From Xanthobacter agilis (GTDB taxonomy: Bacteria; Pseudomonadota; Alphaproteobacteria; Rhizobiales; Xanthobacteraceae), in contig NZ_JABWGX010000006.1 in NCBI RefSeq assembly GCF_021730435.1, positions 62,001 to 126,000 of the forward strand: a stretch of 64,000 nucleotides of DNA. Direction: 5' to 3'. Below, piece by piece: positions 9,245 to 18,025 of the stretch (its first letter is position 1; every line of letters begins with the position of its first letter). The translations under genes and the position numbers were made by a program. Under the pieces are notes generated by a model. It did no database searches, had not been told where the DNA came from, and was given only the letters and a program-made list of their open reading frames with translations.

Positions 9245-10225
9245 TCACGCGGTGGGCGGCGTCGCCGGGCCGGTGGGGCGCGCGCGGCGAAGCTGAGCCG
9301 GCGCCTCCGGCCCGAACGCGCCGCGGGCGATCTCGCCGATGCCGGCGAGGGACGAGAGCAGGGCCGTGCCCTCGTAGGGCATCAGCACCACCTTCTGGTT
9401 GGGGGCGGCGCCCAGGGTCTCGAACGCCTTCACATATTTCTCGGCGATGTAATAGTTGAGGGCGGCCGGATCGCCGCTGGCGATCGCCGCCGACAGCATC
9501 TCGGTGGCGCGCGCATCGGCCTGGGCGAGGCGCTCGCGGGCCTCCGCGTCGCGGAAGGCAGCCTCCCGACGGCCCTCCGCCTGCAGGATCTGGCCCTGTT
9601 TCTGGCCTTCCGCCTTGAGGATCTCCGACTGGCGCAGTCCCTCGGCCTCCAGGATGGCGGCGCGCTTCTCGCGCTCGGCCTTCATCTGCCGGCCCATGGC
9701 GTTCACGAGGTCGGCGGGCGGCACGATGTCCTTGATCTCGATGCGGGTGATCTTGACGCCCCAGGGTGAGGCGGCGGCGTCCACCACCCGCAGTAGGCGC
9801 ACATTGATTTCGTCGCGGTGGGAGAGCAATTGGTCGAGATCCATGGAGCCCATGACGGTGCGGATGTTGGTCATGGTCAGGGCCAGGATGGCCACGTCGA
9901 GCCGGGCCACCTCATAGGCGGCGCGGGCGGCGTCGAACACCTGGAAGAAGGCCACCCCGTCCACCGAGACGGTGGCGTTGTCCTTGGTGATGACCTCCTG
10001 GGTGGGCACGTCCAGCACCTGTTCCATCACGTTCATCTTGGTGCCGATGCGGTCGATGAACGGGACGATGATGTTGAGACCCGGCTGCAGGGTCTTGGTG
10101 TAGCGGCGAAAGCGTTCGACCGTGAACTGGTAGCCCTGGGGCACCGTCTTCACTCCGGCGAAGACGACGGCGATGGCAAGCACCACGAGCACGATCACGA
10201 AGAGGTTCGGGCCGATCTCGAACAT
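9245..10225 (-). CDS. SPFH/stomatin-like membrane protein (slipin, QmcA type)
   Basis: A 326-residue band-7 protein. One N-terminal membrane helix (about residues 8-25) is followed by the SPFH domain (VPQGYQFTVERFRRYTKTLQPGLN...) and a long Ala/Glu-rich coiled coil (about 175-245, with many EAEG and QAEG repeats) that drives oligomer formation. The C-terminal tail is Pro/Arg-rich. Family members form membrane-associated scaffolds and modulate proteases such as FtsH. Strong Shine-Dalgarno CAGGAG before the ATG. First gene of the slipin-nfeD operon. Its promoter must lie between the start codon and the tandem repeat array that begins 151 bp upstream, or inside the array itself. Confidence 0.92.
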   Translation of the reverse strand: MFEIGPNLFVIVLVVLAIAVVFAGVKTVPQGYQFTVERFRRYTKTLQPGLNIIVPFIDRIGTKMNVMEQVLDVPTQEVITKDNATVSVDGVAFFQVFDAARAAYEVARLDVAILALTMTNIRTVMGSMDLDQLLSHRDEINVRLLRVVDAAASPWGVKITRIEIKDIVPPADLVNAMGRQMKAEREKRAAILEAEGLRQSEILKAEGQKQGQILQAEGRREAAFRDAEARERLAQADARATEMLSAAIASGDPAALNYYIAEKYVKAFETLGAAPNQKVVLMPYEGTALLSSLAGIGEIARGAFGPEAPAQLRRARPTGPATPPTA

Positions 10226-10375
10226 GTCATCTCCTGTGGGCCGCTCCCGAAGGGCTTAGGGCTTTGCTCCGCCGGCGGGCGCCGTTGCCGGAGCGTGAGG
10301 GGGGCGGCCGGCGCAGTCGAGCATGGCCCCGCCACACCCGCAAGGGGCGGATGGCCCGCACGCCGGCGGCGCGAG

Positions 10376-11436
10376 GGAACGAAGCGCGATTGTGCCCGGT
10401 GCAGCGATTCGCGCGCGTTTTGTTCCCGGTTGTTCCGGCTGGCGGGGGCGGGTGTCACAAAATGGGATGGTCGGGAGCCAGCCGTGGGGACGGCTCCGGG
10501 ACGAAAGAAGGGCGCCGGTCGCCGGGGCGAGAAGGGCCGCCCGGCGTCGTCGCGCATGGTCCTGCCCTCCAGTGGGGGCCGGCGCGGGGGCGGTGGCATG
10601 GCGGAACAAAGCGCGATCGTCCCCGGAGCAGCGATTCGCGCGTGTTTTGTTCCCGGCTGTTCCGGCCGTCAGGGGCGGGTGTCGCGAAATGGGATGGTCG
10701 GGAGCCGGCCGTGGGGACGTCTCAGGGACGAAAGAAGGGCGCCGGTCGTCGGGGCGAGAGGGGTGGCCGGGGTCGTCGCGCATGGTCCTGCCCGCCAGCG
10801 GGGGCTGGCGCGGGGGGGCCGGCGGCATGGTGGAACAAAGCGCGATCGTCCCCGGAGCAGCGATTCGCGCGTGTTTTGTTCCCGGCTGTTCTGGCCGCCG
10901 GGGGAGAGTGTCGCGAAATGGGATGGCTGGGAACCGGCCGTGGCGGCTGGTCCTGGGAAGGAAGAAGGCGCCGGTCGCCGGAGCGCGAGGAGGCCCGGCT
11001 GGCATCGTCGCGCATGGCCTCGCTCGCCAGCGGGGCCGGCGCGGGGGCGGCGGCATGGTGGAACAAAGCGCGATTGTCCCCGGAGCAGCGATTCGCGCGT
11101 GTTTTGTTCCCGGTTGTTCTGGCCGCCGGGGGAGAGTGTCGCGAAATGGGATGGCTGGGAACCGGCCGTGGGGACGGCTCCGGGACGAAAGAAGGGCGCC
11201 GGTTGCCGGGGCGAGAGGGGCCGGCCGGCGTCGTCGCGCATGGTCCTGCCCGCCAGTGGGGGGCCGGCGCGGGGGCGGCGGCATCGTCGCGCATGGCCCC
11301 GCTCGCCAGCGGGGCAGGTGTGGTGTGACTGCGGCATGGCGGAACGAAGCGCGATTGTCCCTGGTGTCGCGATTCGCGCGTGCTTTGTTCCCGTTCGGTG
11401 CCCGGCCGGAGGCGGTCGCGTGTCGCAATGGGACGG
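10376..11436. repeat. Tandem array of a 227-229 bp GC-rich unit, four copies plus a truncated fifth
   Basis: Units start with GGAACAAAGCGCGAT (or GGAACGAAGCG) at 10376, 10603, 10832, 11060 and 11341, giving lengths of 227, 229, 228 and 281 bp. The fourth is longer because a short internal block is duplicated, and the fifth is cut off and diverged after about 95 bp. Each unit begins with a stem-loop of about 51 bp (arms GGAACAAA and TTTGTTCC, with an inner GCGCGA/TCGCGC pairing). Other shared blocks are TGTCGCGAAATGGGATGG and GGACGAAAGAAGGGCGCCGG. Copies 3 and 4 are nearly identical over their first 110 bp. All frames are open only because of the base composition. Unit lengths that are not multiples of three argue against coding. 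It sits between the 3' end of the phytase-like gene and the 5' end of the slipin gene. Confidence 0.95.
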
Positions 11437-11463
11437 CGCCCTGGCAGGGGCGTCGCCGGTCGC

Positions 11464-12525
11464 TCAAGGGGCGACGGCGTGACGGTTCGGTTCGCCCACG
11501 GCGAACCGCAGCAGGATGGTGCGCTGGATGGGGCTGAAATTGTCGTCGGAGATCATGGTCAGCAGGGTTTCGCCAGCGGCATTGGTGGTCACCGCCAGGC
11601 CCTCCATATTGTCGATCTCATAGCCGTTGTCGAAGGTGCCGAGCACGGTTCCGCTCACCACCGCGCCCGGCTTGACCTCGGCGAGGGCGAACCAGCGGAC
11701 CTGCATCAAGACCCCGGTGGACAAGGAAAAATGCCGCTCCAGCAGATACATGTCGCCATTGGGGGCGATCGCGAGGTCGGTGGCGTTGAAGGGGCGGCTC
11801 TTGAGGATGGTGAAGCGGCCCGGGGCGGGGCCGCCGATGATGAAGCCCGGCAGGTCCTCGCCCTTCTGGATGCCATCCTCGCCGATGCCGATCAGCGCGC
11901 CCTTCAGCGGGCCGGACGGCACATAGGCGAGGCCTTCGAGGCCGAGATTGTTACGCAGGTCGCGCACCATGGGGGCCGGCACGCGGGTGCCGTTTTTCCC
12001 CATCGGGTCGCGCGGATAGCGCCAGACCTCGTTGACGTCCTCCATGCCCACATAGACCGCGTCCGGGGCGATGGTGAGGGATTCGCTGTCGCCGCGCCCG
12101 CGCTGGGCCTGGAGCCGGCCGGCGTCATCCTTCAGCGCCGCCGCCATCACGTCGGAGAGGCCGGTGGGCCGGTCGCCGTCCACATCGAGCCGGCCGGAGA
12201 GGAATACGCCGGCATCGGTGACGGCGAGGAAGCGGTTGTCCGGGGCGAGCGTGAAGCCGGAGATGCCGCCGAAGGCCGGATAGGCGGAGTGCAGCACCAG
12301 CCCGCCGCGGAAGCTGAGCGCGCCGAAACGGGTGCCGTCGTCGCCGATCTTGAAGCGGGTGATGGGGGTGGCCGTGACGCTCAGCGCTTCCGGCTGCTCC
12401 GGCAAGGCGGTGGGCTTGGAGGTGGCGGTGCCCACCACCACCGCGCCGGCGAGGCCAAGGGCGAGCACGCCGGCGGCGGCGATGCTCGCGATTCGTGCGA
12501 ACCGGGACCTTGAACCTGCGCCCAT
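11464..12525 (-). CDS. Esterase-like activity of phytase family protein (secreted)
   Basis: A 353-residue protein with an N-terminal signal peptide or membrane anchor (hydrophobic stretch at about 12-33). Behind it lies a beta-propeller-like domain of the phytase-like family (PF13449 type), recognisable from FGGISGFTLAPDNRFLAVTDAGVFL, DSESLTIAPDAVYVGMEDVNEVWRY, NLGLEGLAYVP and NGYEIDNMEGLAVT. The reaction is not established for this family; phytase or esterase activity is only a name inherited from related sequences. The ATG overlaps the cobT stop (TGATG), so its translation is coupled to cobT. A TTG one codon upstream is also possible. It is the last gene of the dnaJ-like-cobS-cobT run. Confidence 0.85.
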   Translation of the reverse strand: MGAGSRSRFARIASIAAAGVLALGLAGAVVVGTATSKPTALPEQPEALSVTATPITRFKIGDDGTRFGALSFRGGLVLHSAYPAFGGISGFTLAPDNRFLAVTDAGVFLSGRLDVDGDRPTGLSDVMAAALKDDAGRLQAQRGRGDSESLTIAPDAVYVGMEDVNEVWRYPRDPMGKNGTRVPAPMVRDLRNNLGLEGLAYVPSGPLKGALIGIGEDGIQKGEDLPGFIIGGPAPGRFTILKSRPFNATDLAIAPNGDMYLLERHFSLSTGVLMQVRWFALAEVKPGAVVSGTVLGTFDNGYEIDNMEGLAVTTNAAGETLLTMISDDNFSPIQRTILLRFAVGEPNRHAVAP

Positions 12526-14414
12526 CAATGCGCCCGCCGGCCGCGGACCGGTGCGGCGGCCTTTTCCGCGAACAGCTCGGCGAGCTTCTCGGTCATCACC
12601 CCGCCCAGCTCCTCCGCGTCCACGATGGTCACGGCGCGGCGGTAGTAGCGGGTCACGTCATGGCCGATGCCGATGGCGATCAGCTCCACCGGCGAGCGGG
12701 TCTCGATCTCCGTGATGATGTGGCGCAGGTGCCGCTCCAGATAATTGCCGGGGTTCACCGAGAGGGTGGAATCGTCCACCGGGGCGCCGTCCGAGATCAT
12801 GATCAGGATGCGCCGGGCTTCGGTGCGCGCCAGCAGGCGCTGATGGGCCCAGTCGAGGGCCTCGCCGTCGATGTTTTCCTTGAGTAGCCCTTCGCGCATC
12901 ATCAACCCCAGATTGCGCCGGGAGCGCCGCCAGGGGGCATCGGCGGCCTTGTAGATGATGTGCCGCAGATCGTTGAGCCGTCCGGGCCCGGCCGGCTTGC
13001 CGGCGGCGAGCCACGCCTCGCGGGATTGGCCGCCCTTCCAGGCCTTGGTTGTGAAGCCCAGCACCTCCACCTTCACCCCGCAGCGCTCGAGCGTGCGGGC
13101 GAGGATGTCGGCGCAGGTGGCCGCCACCGTGATCGGCCGCCCCCGCATGGAGCCGGAATTGTCGATGAGCATCGTCACCACCGTGTCGCGGAAGTCGGTG
13201 TCGCGCTCCTGCTTGAAGGATAAAGCGGCGGTGGGGTCGGTGACCACGCGGGACAGGCGGGCGGGGTCGAGTACGCCCTCTTCCAGGTCGAAATCCCAGG
13301 CCCGGTTCTGCTGCGCCAGCAGGCGCCGCTGCAGCCGGTTGGCGAGCCGCGCCACCACCCCCTGAAGGTGGGACAGTTGCTTGTCCAGATAGGCGCGCAG
13401 GCGGGTCAGCTCCTCCGGGTCGCAGAGGTCCTCGGCGTGCACTTCCTCGTCGAACGTAGTGGTGAACGCGTGGTATTCCGGTCCGCGATTGTCATGGGTC
13501 ACCGGCGGACGGGGCTGCCAGGGCTCGGCGGCCTCGTCGCTGTCGCCGGGCTCGGCGCCGTCGGGCATGTCGTCGGGCGGAGCGGCGTCCGCGTCGATCT
13601 CGCCGAGGGGCAGCTCCTCCTCGGAGAGCATGGCCTCGCTTTCGGAGGCGCCCTGCTGGCTCTCGTCCTGCTTGGACTGGCCCTGCTCGGCGCCCTCCTC
13701 CTCGGCGCCGCCCTGGTTCTCGTCGTCCTCCTCGTCGTTCTCGGTGTCGAGGCTGGAATCCTCGCCCATGTCGAGGGAGGAGAGCAGGTGGCGGGCGATC
13801 TCGCCGAAGTGCTTCTGGTTCTCGATGGAGGCCGCGAGCCGTCCGAGGTCCTTGCCGGCCCGCTCCTCGATATAGGGGCGCCACAAATCCACCAGCTTGC
13901 GGGCCTCGCGCGGGGGCGCCTCGCCGGTCAGCCGCTCGCGCACCAGGAGCGCGATCGCGTCCTCGATGGGCGCCTCCGAACGCTCGGTGATGTCGGCGAG
14001 ATTGCTGCGGTGGTAGCGGTCCTGGAGCATGGCCGCGATGTTGCGCTTGGTGCCGGGCATGCGGTTGGAGCCGATCGCCTCCACCCGCGCCTGTTCCACC
14101 GCCTCGAACACGGCGCGGGCGGTGTCGCCGGCGGGCAGCATCTTGCGGTGCGTGGCCGGGTTGTGGCAGGCGAGCTTGAGGGCCAGGGCATCCGCCTGCC
14201 CGCGCACGATGGCGGCGTCATGGGCGGTGAAGCGGCGCGGCGGCTCGGACAGGCGCACCCGGCCGGGGGAGAGGCCCGGCCGCTCGCTGGAAAAGGTCAC
14301 CTCGAACTCGGCGACCCCCGCGATGGCCTTGAAACAACCGGTCACCGCCCGCTTGAAGGGCTCGACGGCCGCCTCCGAGGACGCCTTTCCGGGGGTGCGG
14401 TTGGTGGGGGCCAT
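12525..14414 (-). CDS. cobT: Cobaltochelatase subunit CobT (aerobic pathway)
   Basis: Chaperone-like subunit that works with the AAA+ ATPase CobS to power CobN, which inserts cobalt into hydrogenobyrinic acid diamide during aerobic vitamin B12 synthesis. The 629-residue protein has the expected layout: an N-terminal domain beginning [16 protein letters not shown], a long acidic Glu/Asp/Gln/Ser-rich linker (about residues 215-300), and a C-terminal von Willebrand A domain with the metal site in [13 protein letters not shown] (D-x-S-x-S) and a second segment [13 protein letters not shown]. It starts 78 nt after cobS. No cobN is present in the window. Confidence 0.97.
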   Translation of the reverse strand: MAPTNRTPGKASSEAAVEPFKRAVTGCFKAIAGVAEFEVTFSSERPGLSPGRVRLSEPPRRFTAHDAAIVRGQADALALKLACHNPATHRKMLPAGDTARAVFEAVEQARVEAIGSNRMPGTKRNIAAMLQDRYHRSNLADITERSEAPIEDAIALLVRERLTGEAPPREARKLVDLWRPYIEERAGKDLGRLAASIENQKHFGEIARHLLSSLDMGEDSSLDTENDEEDDENQGGAEEEGAEQGQSKQDESQQGASESEAMLSEEELPLGEIDADAAPPDDMPDGAEPGDSDEAAEPWQPRPPVTHDNRGPEYHAFTTTFDEEVHAEDLCDPEELTRLRAYLDKQLSHLQGVVARLANRLQRRLLAQQNRAWDFDLEEGVLDPARLSRVVTDPTAALSFKQERDTDFRDTVVTMLIDNSGSMRGRPITVAATCADILARTLERCGVKVEVLGFTTKAWKGGQSREAWLAAGKPAGPGRLNDLRHIIYKAADAPWRRSRRNLGLMMREGLLKENIDGEALDWAHQRLLARTEARRILIMISDGAPVDDSTLSVNPGNYLERHLRHIITEIETRSPVELIAIGIGHDVTRYYRRAVTIVDAEELGGVMTEKLAELFAEKAAAPVRGRRAH

Positions 14415-14492
14415 GGTGCGGCTCTTTCTCGGCTCTCGTCACGCGGGGCAGGTTGGGCCGGCCCTTGGGCCGGCGCCGGAAAGCAGGGATCC

Positions 14493-15476
14493 TCAGGAGA
14501 GGGCGACGTTCACCGTGCTCTCGGTCAGCTCCTGGCCGAAGCAGCGCTGGTAGAACTCGGCCACCAGCGGGCGTTCCAGCTCGTCGCACTTGTTGAGGAA
14601 GGTGACGCGGAAGGCGAAGGCGATCTCCTTGAAGATGTCCGCATTCTCGGCCCAGGTGATGACCGTGCGCGGGCTCATCACGGTGGACAGGTCGCCGTTG
14701 ATGAAGGCCTGCCGGGTGAGATCGGCGAGGCGCACCATGCGGTTCACCGTGTCGCGCCCCTCCTGGTTCTGGAAGTGCTTGGCCTTGGCCAGCACGATGT
14801 CCACTTCCTTGTCGTGGGCCAGATAGTTCAGGGTGGCGACGATCGACCAGCGGTCCATCTGCGCCTGGTTGATCTGCTGGGTGCCGTGATAAAGGCCGGT
14901 GGTGTCGCCGAGGCCGATGGTGTTGGCGGTGGCGAACAGCCGGAACGAGGGGTGGGGGCGGATCACCCGGCTCTGGTCGAGCAGGGTCAGGCGGCCGGAG
15001 GATTCCAGCACCCGCTGGATCACGAACATCACGTCCGGGCGGCCGGCGTCGTATTCGTCGAACACCAAAGCGATGTTGTTCTGGTAGGCCCAGGGCAGGA
15101 TGCCGTCGCGGAACTCGGTGACCTGGAGCCCGTCCTTCACCACGATCGCGTCCTTGCCGATCAGGTCGATGCGCGAGATGTGGCTGTCGAGGTTGATGCG
15201 CACGCAGGGCCAGTTGAGCCGCGCCGCCACCTGTTCGATATGGGTGGACTTGCCGGTTCCATGGTATCCGGTAACCATTACGCGGCGATTGTGGGCAAAT
15301 CCGGCGAGGATGGCGAGGGTGGTCGGCCGGTCGAACAGATAGTCGGGGTCGAGGTCCGGAACGTGCTCGTCAGGCTCGGAATAAGCCGGCACCTCCATGT
15401 CGATGTCGATGCCAAAGGTCTGGCGCACCGACACTTTCATGTCCGGGGTGGGGGCAAGGATCTCGGTGCCGCTCAT
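14493..15476 (-). CDS. cobS: Cobaltochelatase subunit CobS (AAA+ ATPase)
   Basis: MoxR-like AAA+ ATPase that forms the ring complex with CobT and drives cobalt insertion by CobN. The 327-residue protein has Walker [10 protein letters not shown] at residues 70-78, Walker [11 protein letters not shown], a sensor-1 region in [14 protein letters not shown], and an arginine-finger region [10 protein letters not shown]. The length equals that of typical rhizobial CobS. It lies between the dnaJ-like gene and cobT in the conserved order of Hyphomicrobiales. I looked for a cobalamin riboswitch in the 114 nt upstream and did not recognise one. Confidence 0.97.
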   Translation of the reverse strand: MSGTEILAPTPDMKVSVRQTFGIDIDMEVPAYSEPDEHVPDLDPDYLFDRPTTLAILAGFAHNRRVMVTGYHGTGKSTHIEQVAARLNWPCVRINLDSHISRIDLIGKDAIVVKDGLQVTEFRDGILPWAYQNNIALVFDEYDAGRPDVMFVIQRVLESSGRLTLLDQSRVIRPHPSFRLFATANTIGLGDTTGLYHGTQQINQAQMDRWSIVATLNYLAHDKEVDIVLAKAKHFQNQEGRDTVNRMVRLADLTRQAFINGDLSTVMSPRTVITWAENADIFKEIAFAFRVTFLNKCDELERPLVAEFYQRCFGQELTESTVNVALS

Positions 15477-15590
15477 AGGTCCTCCGTGGGCGGATGCTGT
15501 GCGCCCTTCACGTCTGAATGGCTGCCCTGGAGGCTCGACCGAAGCCGGCCCGGGGGCAATATGAAAAATGTCACGCCCGGTCCTGCCGGG

Positions 15591-16199
15591 TCAGCAAAAG
15601 CCCGCCTGCTTGAGGTTGGCATAGGCCTGGATGACGGAGCGCAGCCGGTCCTCCGAGGAGCGGTCGCCGCCGTTGGCATCGGGATGGTGCTTTTTCACCA
15701 GTTCCTTGTACCGGGCCTTGATTTCGTCCGCGCCGGCGGACATCTCGAGCCCCATGACCTCCAGCGCCCGCCGTTCGGTGGTGCGGATGATGCGGCCGTC
15801 CGGCTCCTCGCGGTCGGCCCGGAAGGTGCGGCCCATCTCGCCGGCGAAGCCGAACGGGTCCTTGACGTTTTCCTTGAATCCGCCGTCCCGCTCGGGGCTC
15901 TCGTTCCCGCGCGCGCCCATGCGCCAGGTGGGACGATGGCCGGTGAGCGCGTCCTTCTGATAGGCCGAGACCGCGTCGTCGGGCATGCCCGCGAAGTAAT
16001 TGTAGGACTGGTTGTATTCCTTCACATGGTCGAGGCAGTAGTGCCAATACTGGCCTTCCAGGTGTCGTCCCTTCGGCGCGCGGTGGGTCGCGGGCGCGGT
16101 GCATCCGGGCCATTGGCAGCAGGCCTGCTGGGGGGGGCGCGCGCGGCCCTCGCCAGATTTTACGCGGATGCGATCGAAGAGCGGGGAGTTCAGCTTCAT
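15591..16199 (-). CDS. J-domain protein, cobS-linked
   Basis: A 202-residue DnaJ-domain protein. The J domain is at the C-terminus (ALEVMGLEMSAGADEIKARYKELVKKHHPDANGGD) with the HPD tripeptide that stimulates DnaK. The N-terminal half has a Cys pattern (CCQWPGC...C, with HYCLDHVKEYN) that looks like a small metal-binding site, followed by YNYFAGM. This architecture is conserved in alphaproteobacteria next to cobS and bolA, but no specific client is known. It is divergent from bolA, with a 194-nt promoter region between them. Confidence 0.9.
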   Translation of the reverse strand: MKLNSPLFDRIRVKSGEGRARPPQQACCQWPGCTAPATHRAPKGRHLEGQYWHYCLDHVKEYNQSYNYFAGMPDDAVSAYQKDALTGHRPTWRMGARGNESPERDGGFKENVKDPFGFAGEMGRTFRADREEPDGRIIRTTERRALEVMGLEMSAGADEIKARYKELVKKHHPDANGGDRSSEDRLRSVIQAYANLKQAGFC

Positions 16200-16309
16200 G
16201 ATGAAACGATTATGAGGGTCGCGTCGCGGCGCGGCAAGGAAGGAGCTTGGGCCTGAGCGGTCCGGGGAAGGCCACCCCGGCGCGCGGGGCGCGAGGATAG
16301 GCGGGCAAT

Positions 16310-16327
16310 GATAATGCTTATATAATG
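16310..16327. promoter_or_regulatory. AT-rich promoter element between the dnaJ-like gene and bolA
   Basis: Eighteen bases reading GATAAT, GCTTAT, ATAATG, the most AT-rich spot in the neighbourhood, containing a perfect TATAAT (16321-16326) about 68 nt before the bolA start. The hexamer pattern loosely resembles a Fur-type site. No matching -35 box was found. Confidence 0.35.
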
Positions 16328-16393
16328 GCTTCAGGCCAGTGCACCATCGTGGTGCGCGGCGCCCATCCTTTCATTCCGGATATCGGTTTCATT

Positions 16394-16693
16394 ATGTCCC
16401 AGATTTCCCTCGCCACCATTCGCGAGACGCTGCAAAGCGGCCTCAATCCCCTGGCCCTCGACCTCGTGGACGAGAGCCACAAGCATGCCGGCCATATGGG
16501 CGCCAGCCACGACCACAAGGGCTCCAGCCGCGAAGATGGCGGCGTAACTCATCTCAAGGTGAGGGTGGTGGCGGCGGACTTCGCCGGCAAGAGCCGCGTT
16601 GAGCGGCACCGGATCGTGAACACCCTGCTTCAGGGCGAGATCGCCAAGGGTCTCCATGCCATCTCCATCGACGCCAAGGCGCCGGGGGAGTAA
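16394..16693 (+). CDS. bolA: BolA family protein
   Basis: A 99-residue BolA-like protein; the family works with monothiol glutaredoxins in iron-sulfur trafficking and affects morphology genes. It has the helix-turn region VDESHKHAGH near residue 26, the conserved FAGKSRVERHRIVNTLL, and the invariant C-terminal LHAISIDAKAPGE. A longer frame begins 23 codons upstream, but this ATG gives the standard start. The block HMGASHDHKGSS between the first two conserved segments is a His-rich insert. It is divergent from the dnaJ-like gene and 115 nt before queC. Confidence 0.93.
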   Translation: MSQISLATIRETLQSGLNPLALDLVDESHKHAGHMGASHDHKGSSREDGGVTHLKVRVVAADFAGKSRVERHRIVNTLLQGEIAKGLHAISIDAKAPGE

Positions 16694-16808
16694 GGCTGCA
16701 GGCTGGACCGGTCGGCGTGGGCGGTGGCGATCTTGGATGTATGTGCAGGGGTCGCCGCCGCGCGGATTTCGCCGCCGCGCGGACCTGGGAGACGAGACTT
16801 AAGCCGAC

Positions 16809-17579
16809 ATGACCACCGCCGCCGCGCGTTTTTCCGAAGGTGCCGCCCAAAGCGCCCCGCAAGGGGCCTTGGTGCTGTTTTCCGGCGGCCAGGATTCCAC
16901 CACCTGCCTGGCCTATGCCCTTGAGCAGTTCGACCGGGTGGAGACGGTGGGTTTCGCTTATGGTCAGCGCCATGCGGTGGAGCTGGAATGCCGCCCCCGC
17001 GTGCGGGAGGCCCTCTCCCGGCTCAATCCGGTCTGGCGCGGCCGGTTGGGCGAAGACCATATGGTGAGCCTCGATGCCCTCGGCCAGCTCTCCGACACGG
17101 CGCTCACCCGCTCCGTTGCCATCGAGATGGAAGCGGGCGGCCTGCCCAACACCTTCGTGCCGGGGCGTAATCTGATTTTTCTCACGTTCGCGGCGGCGCT
17201 GGCCTACCGGCGGGGGCTCCGGCACATTGTCGGCGGCATGTGCGAGACCGACTTTTCCGGCTATCCCGATTGCCGCGACGACACGGTGAAGGCCATGCAG
17301 GTGGCGCTGAACCTCGGCATGGAGAGCCGGTTCGTGCTCCACACGCCGCTCATGTGGATCGACAAGGCCGCCACCTGGCGTCTGGCGGAAACCCTCGGCG
17401 GCGCCGCCCTGGTGGCGCTGATCCAGGAAGAGACACACACCTGCTATCTCGGCGAGCGGGGATCACGGCACCCCTGGGGCTATGGCTGCGGGACCTGTCC
17501 CGCCTGCCGTCTTCGCGCCGACGGATATGCGCGCTACCGTGCCGGGGTCCGTGGCGGCGCCATGCCGGCGGCAGACTGA
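16809..17579 (+). CDS. queC: 7-cyano-7-deazaguanine synthase QueC
   Basis: ATP-dependent enzyme that converts 7-carboxy-7-deazaguanine and ammonia to preQ0, the queuosine precursor. The 256-residue protein has the PP-loop SGGQDSTTC at residues 25-33, the conserved [22 protein letters not shown] and the [15 protein letters not shown] substrate segment. Near the C-terminus are the zinc-binding cysteines (HTCYLG and [13 protein letters not shown]). It is 10 nt upstream of the LprI-like gene. queG in the same window completes the pathway end; queD, queE, queF, tgt and queA are not here. Confidence 0.96.
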   Translation: MTTAAARFSEGAAQSAPQGALVLFSGGQDSTTCLAYALEQFDRVETVGFAYGQRHAVELECRPRVREALSRLNPVWRGRLGEDHMVSLDALGQLSDTALTRSVAIEMEAGGLPNTFVPGRNLIFLTFAAALAYRRGLRHIVGGMCETDFSGYPDCRDDTVKAMQVALNLGMESRFVLHTPLMWIDKAATWRLAETLGGAALVALIQEETHTCYLGERGSRHPWGYGCGTCPACRLRADGYARYRAGVRGGAMPAAD

Positions 17580-17589
17580 GGAGACGGTC

Positions 17590-17976
17590 ATGGGCATGGG
17601 TTTTCGTTCGGCGTGTCGCGTGCGTTCGGTTGTCTTTGCGGCCGCTCTGCTGCTGCCCTTCGCGGGCGGGCTGGGCTCGGGCGCCGCGGCGGCGGCCAGC
17701 TTCGATTGCTCCACCGCCAAGGCCACCGATGAAAAGGCGATCTGCGCGAACTGCGGCCTGCAGCAGCTCGATGTGAAGATGACCACCCTCTACGGCGTCA
17801 TCACCAAGCTCGTGGCCATGGGCCAGCGCGGCGACATTCAGGACGCCCAGCGGGCCTGGCTCTCGCGGCGTGCCCTGTGCGGCAGCGACGCGGGTTGCCT
17901 ACGCCAGGCCTATGAGGGCCGCATCCGCGAGCTGGAAGCCGGGCTTTCGGAAATCTATTCCCGCGGGCCGTTCTGA
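17590..17976 (+). CDS. LprI-like (DUF1311) periplasmic protein
   Basis: A 128-residue exported protein. The signal peptide spans about residues 1-36 (Arg-rich start, hydrophobic core, Ala-Ala-Ala-Ala cleavage region). The mature part has the lysozyme-inhibitor LprI-like pattern FDCSTAKATDEKAICANCGLQQLD, then a helical stretch with W-L-x-R and a Cys pair in LCGSDAGCL. The four to five cysteines suggest disulfides. Strong Shine-Dalgarno GAGGAG before the ATG; 10 nt after queC, so probably co-transcribed. Inhibition of host lysozyme is known only for a mycobacterial relative and is not inferred here. Confidence 0.85.
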   Translation: MGMGFRSACRVRSVVFAAALLLPFAGGLGSGAAAAASFDCSTAKATDEKAICANCGLQQLDVKMTTLYGVITKLVAMGQRGDIQDAQRAWLSRRALCGSDAGCLRQAYEGRIRELEAGLSEIYSRGPF

Positions 17977-18025
17977 CCGGCCCCCTTCCGATCCGGTGCG
18001 CCAGGGCGCACCCGACGAGCATCAC

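Noticed and set aside
10376-11436. CRISPR array
   Set aside because: The repeats are contiguous 228-bp units without unique spacers, and no cas genes are present.
10256-11537. Several long open frames on both strands through the tandem array, which would encode repeat proteins of 350-400 residues
   Set aside because: Every frame is open because of GC content, and unit lengths of 227 and 229 bp shift the frame between copies. No ribosome site or family pattern is seen.
15477-15590. Cobalamin riboswitch before cobS
   Set aside because: No B12-box or the expected multi-helix fold is recognisable in the 114-nt gap.
13368-16256. A 962-codon open frame on the plus strand opposite cobT, cobS and the dnaJ-like gene
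   Set aside because: It is the antisense shadow of well-recognised genes; its translation is His/Gly/Val-rich with no domain pattern.
16694-16808. PreQ1 riboswitch before queC
   Set aside because: No small pseudoknot-type aptamer sequence is seen; the region shows only a short direct repeat of CGCCGCCGCGCGGA type.
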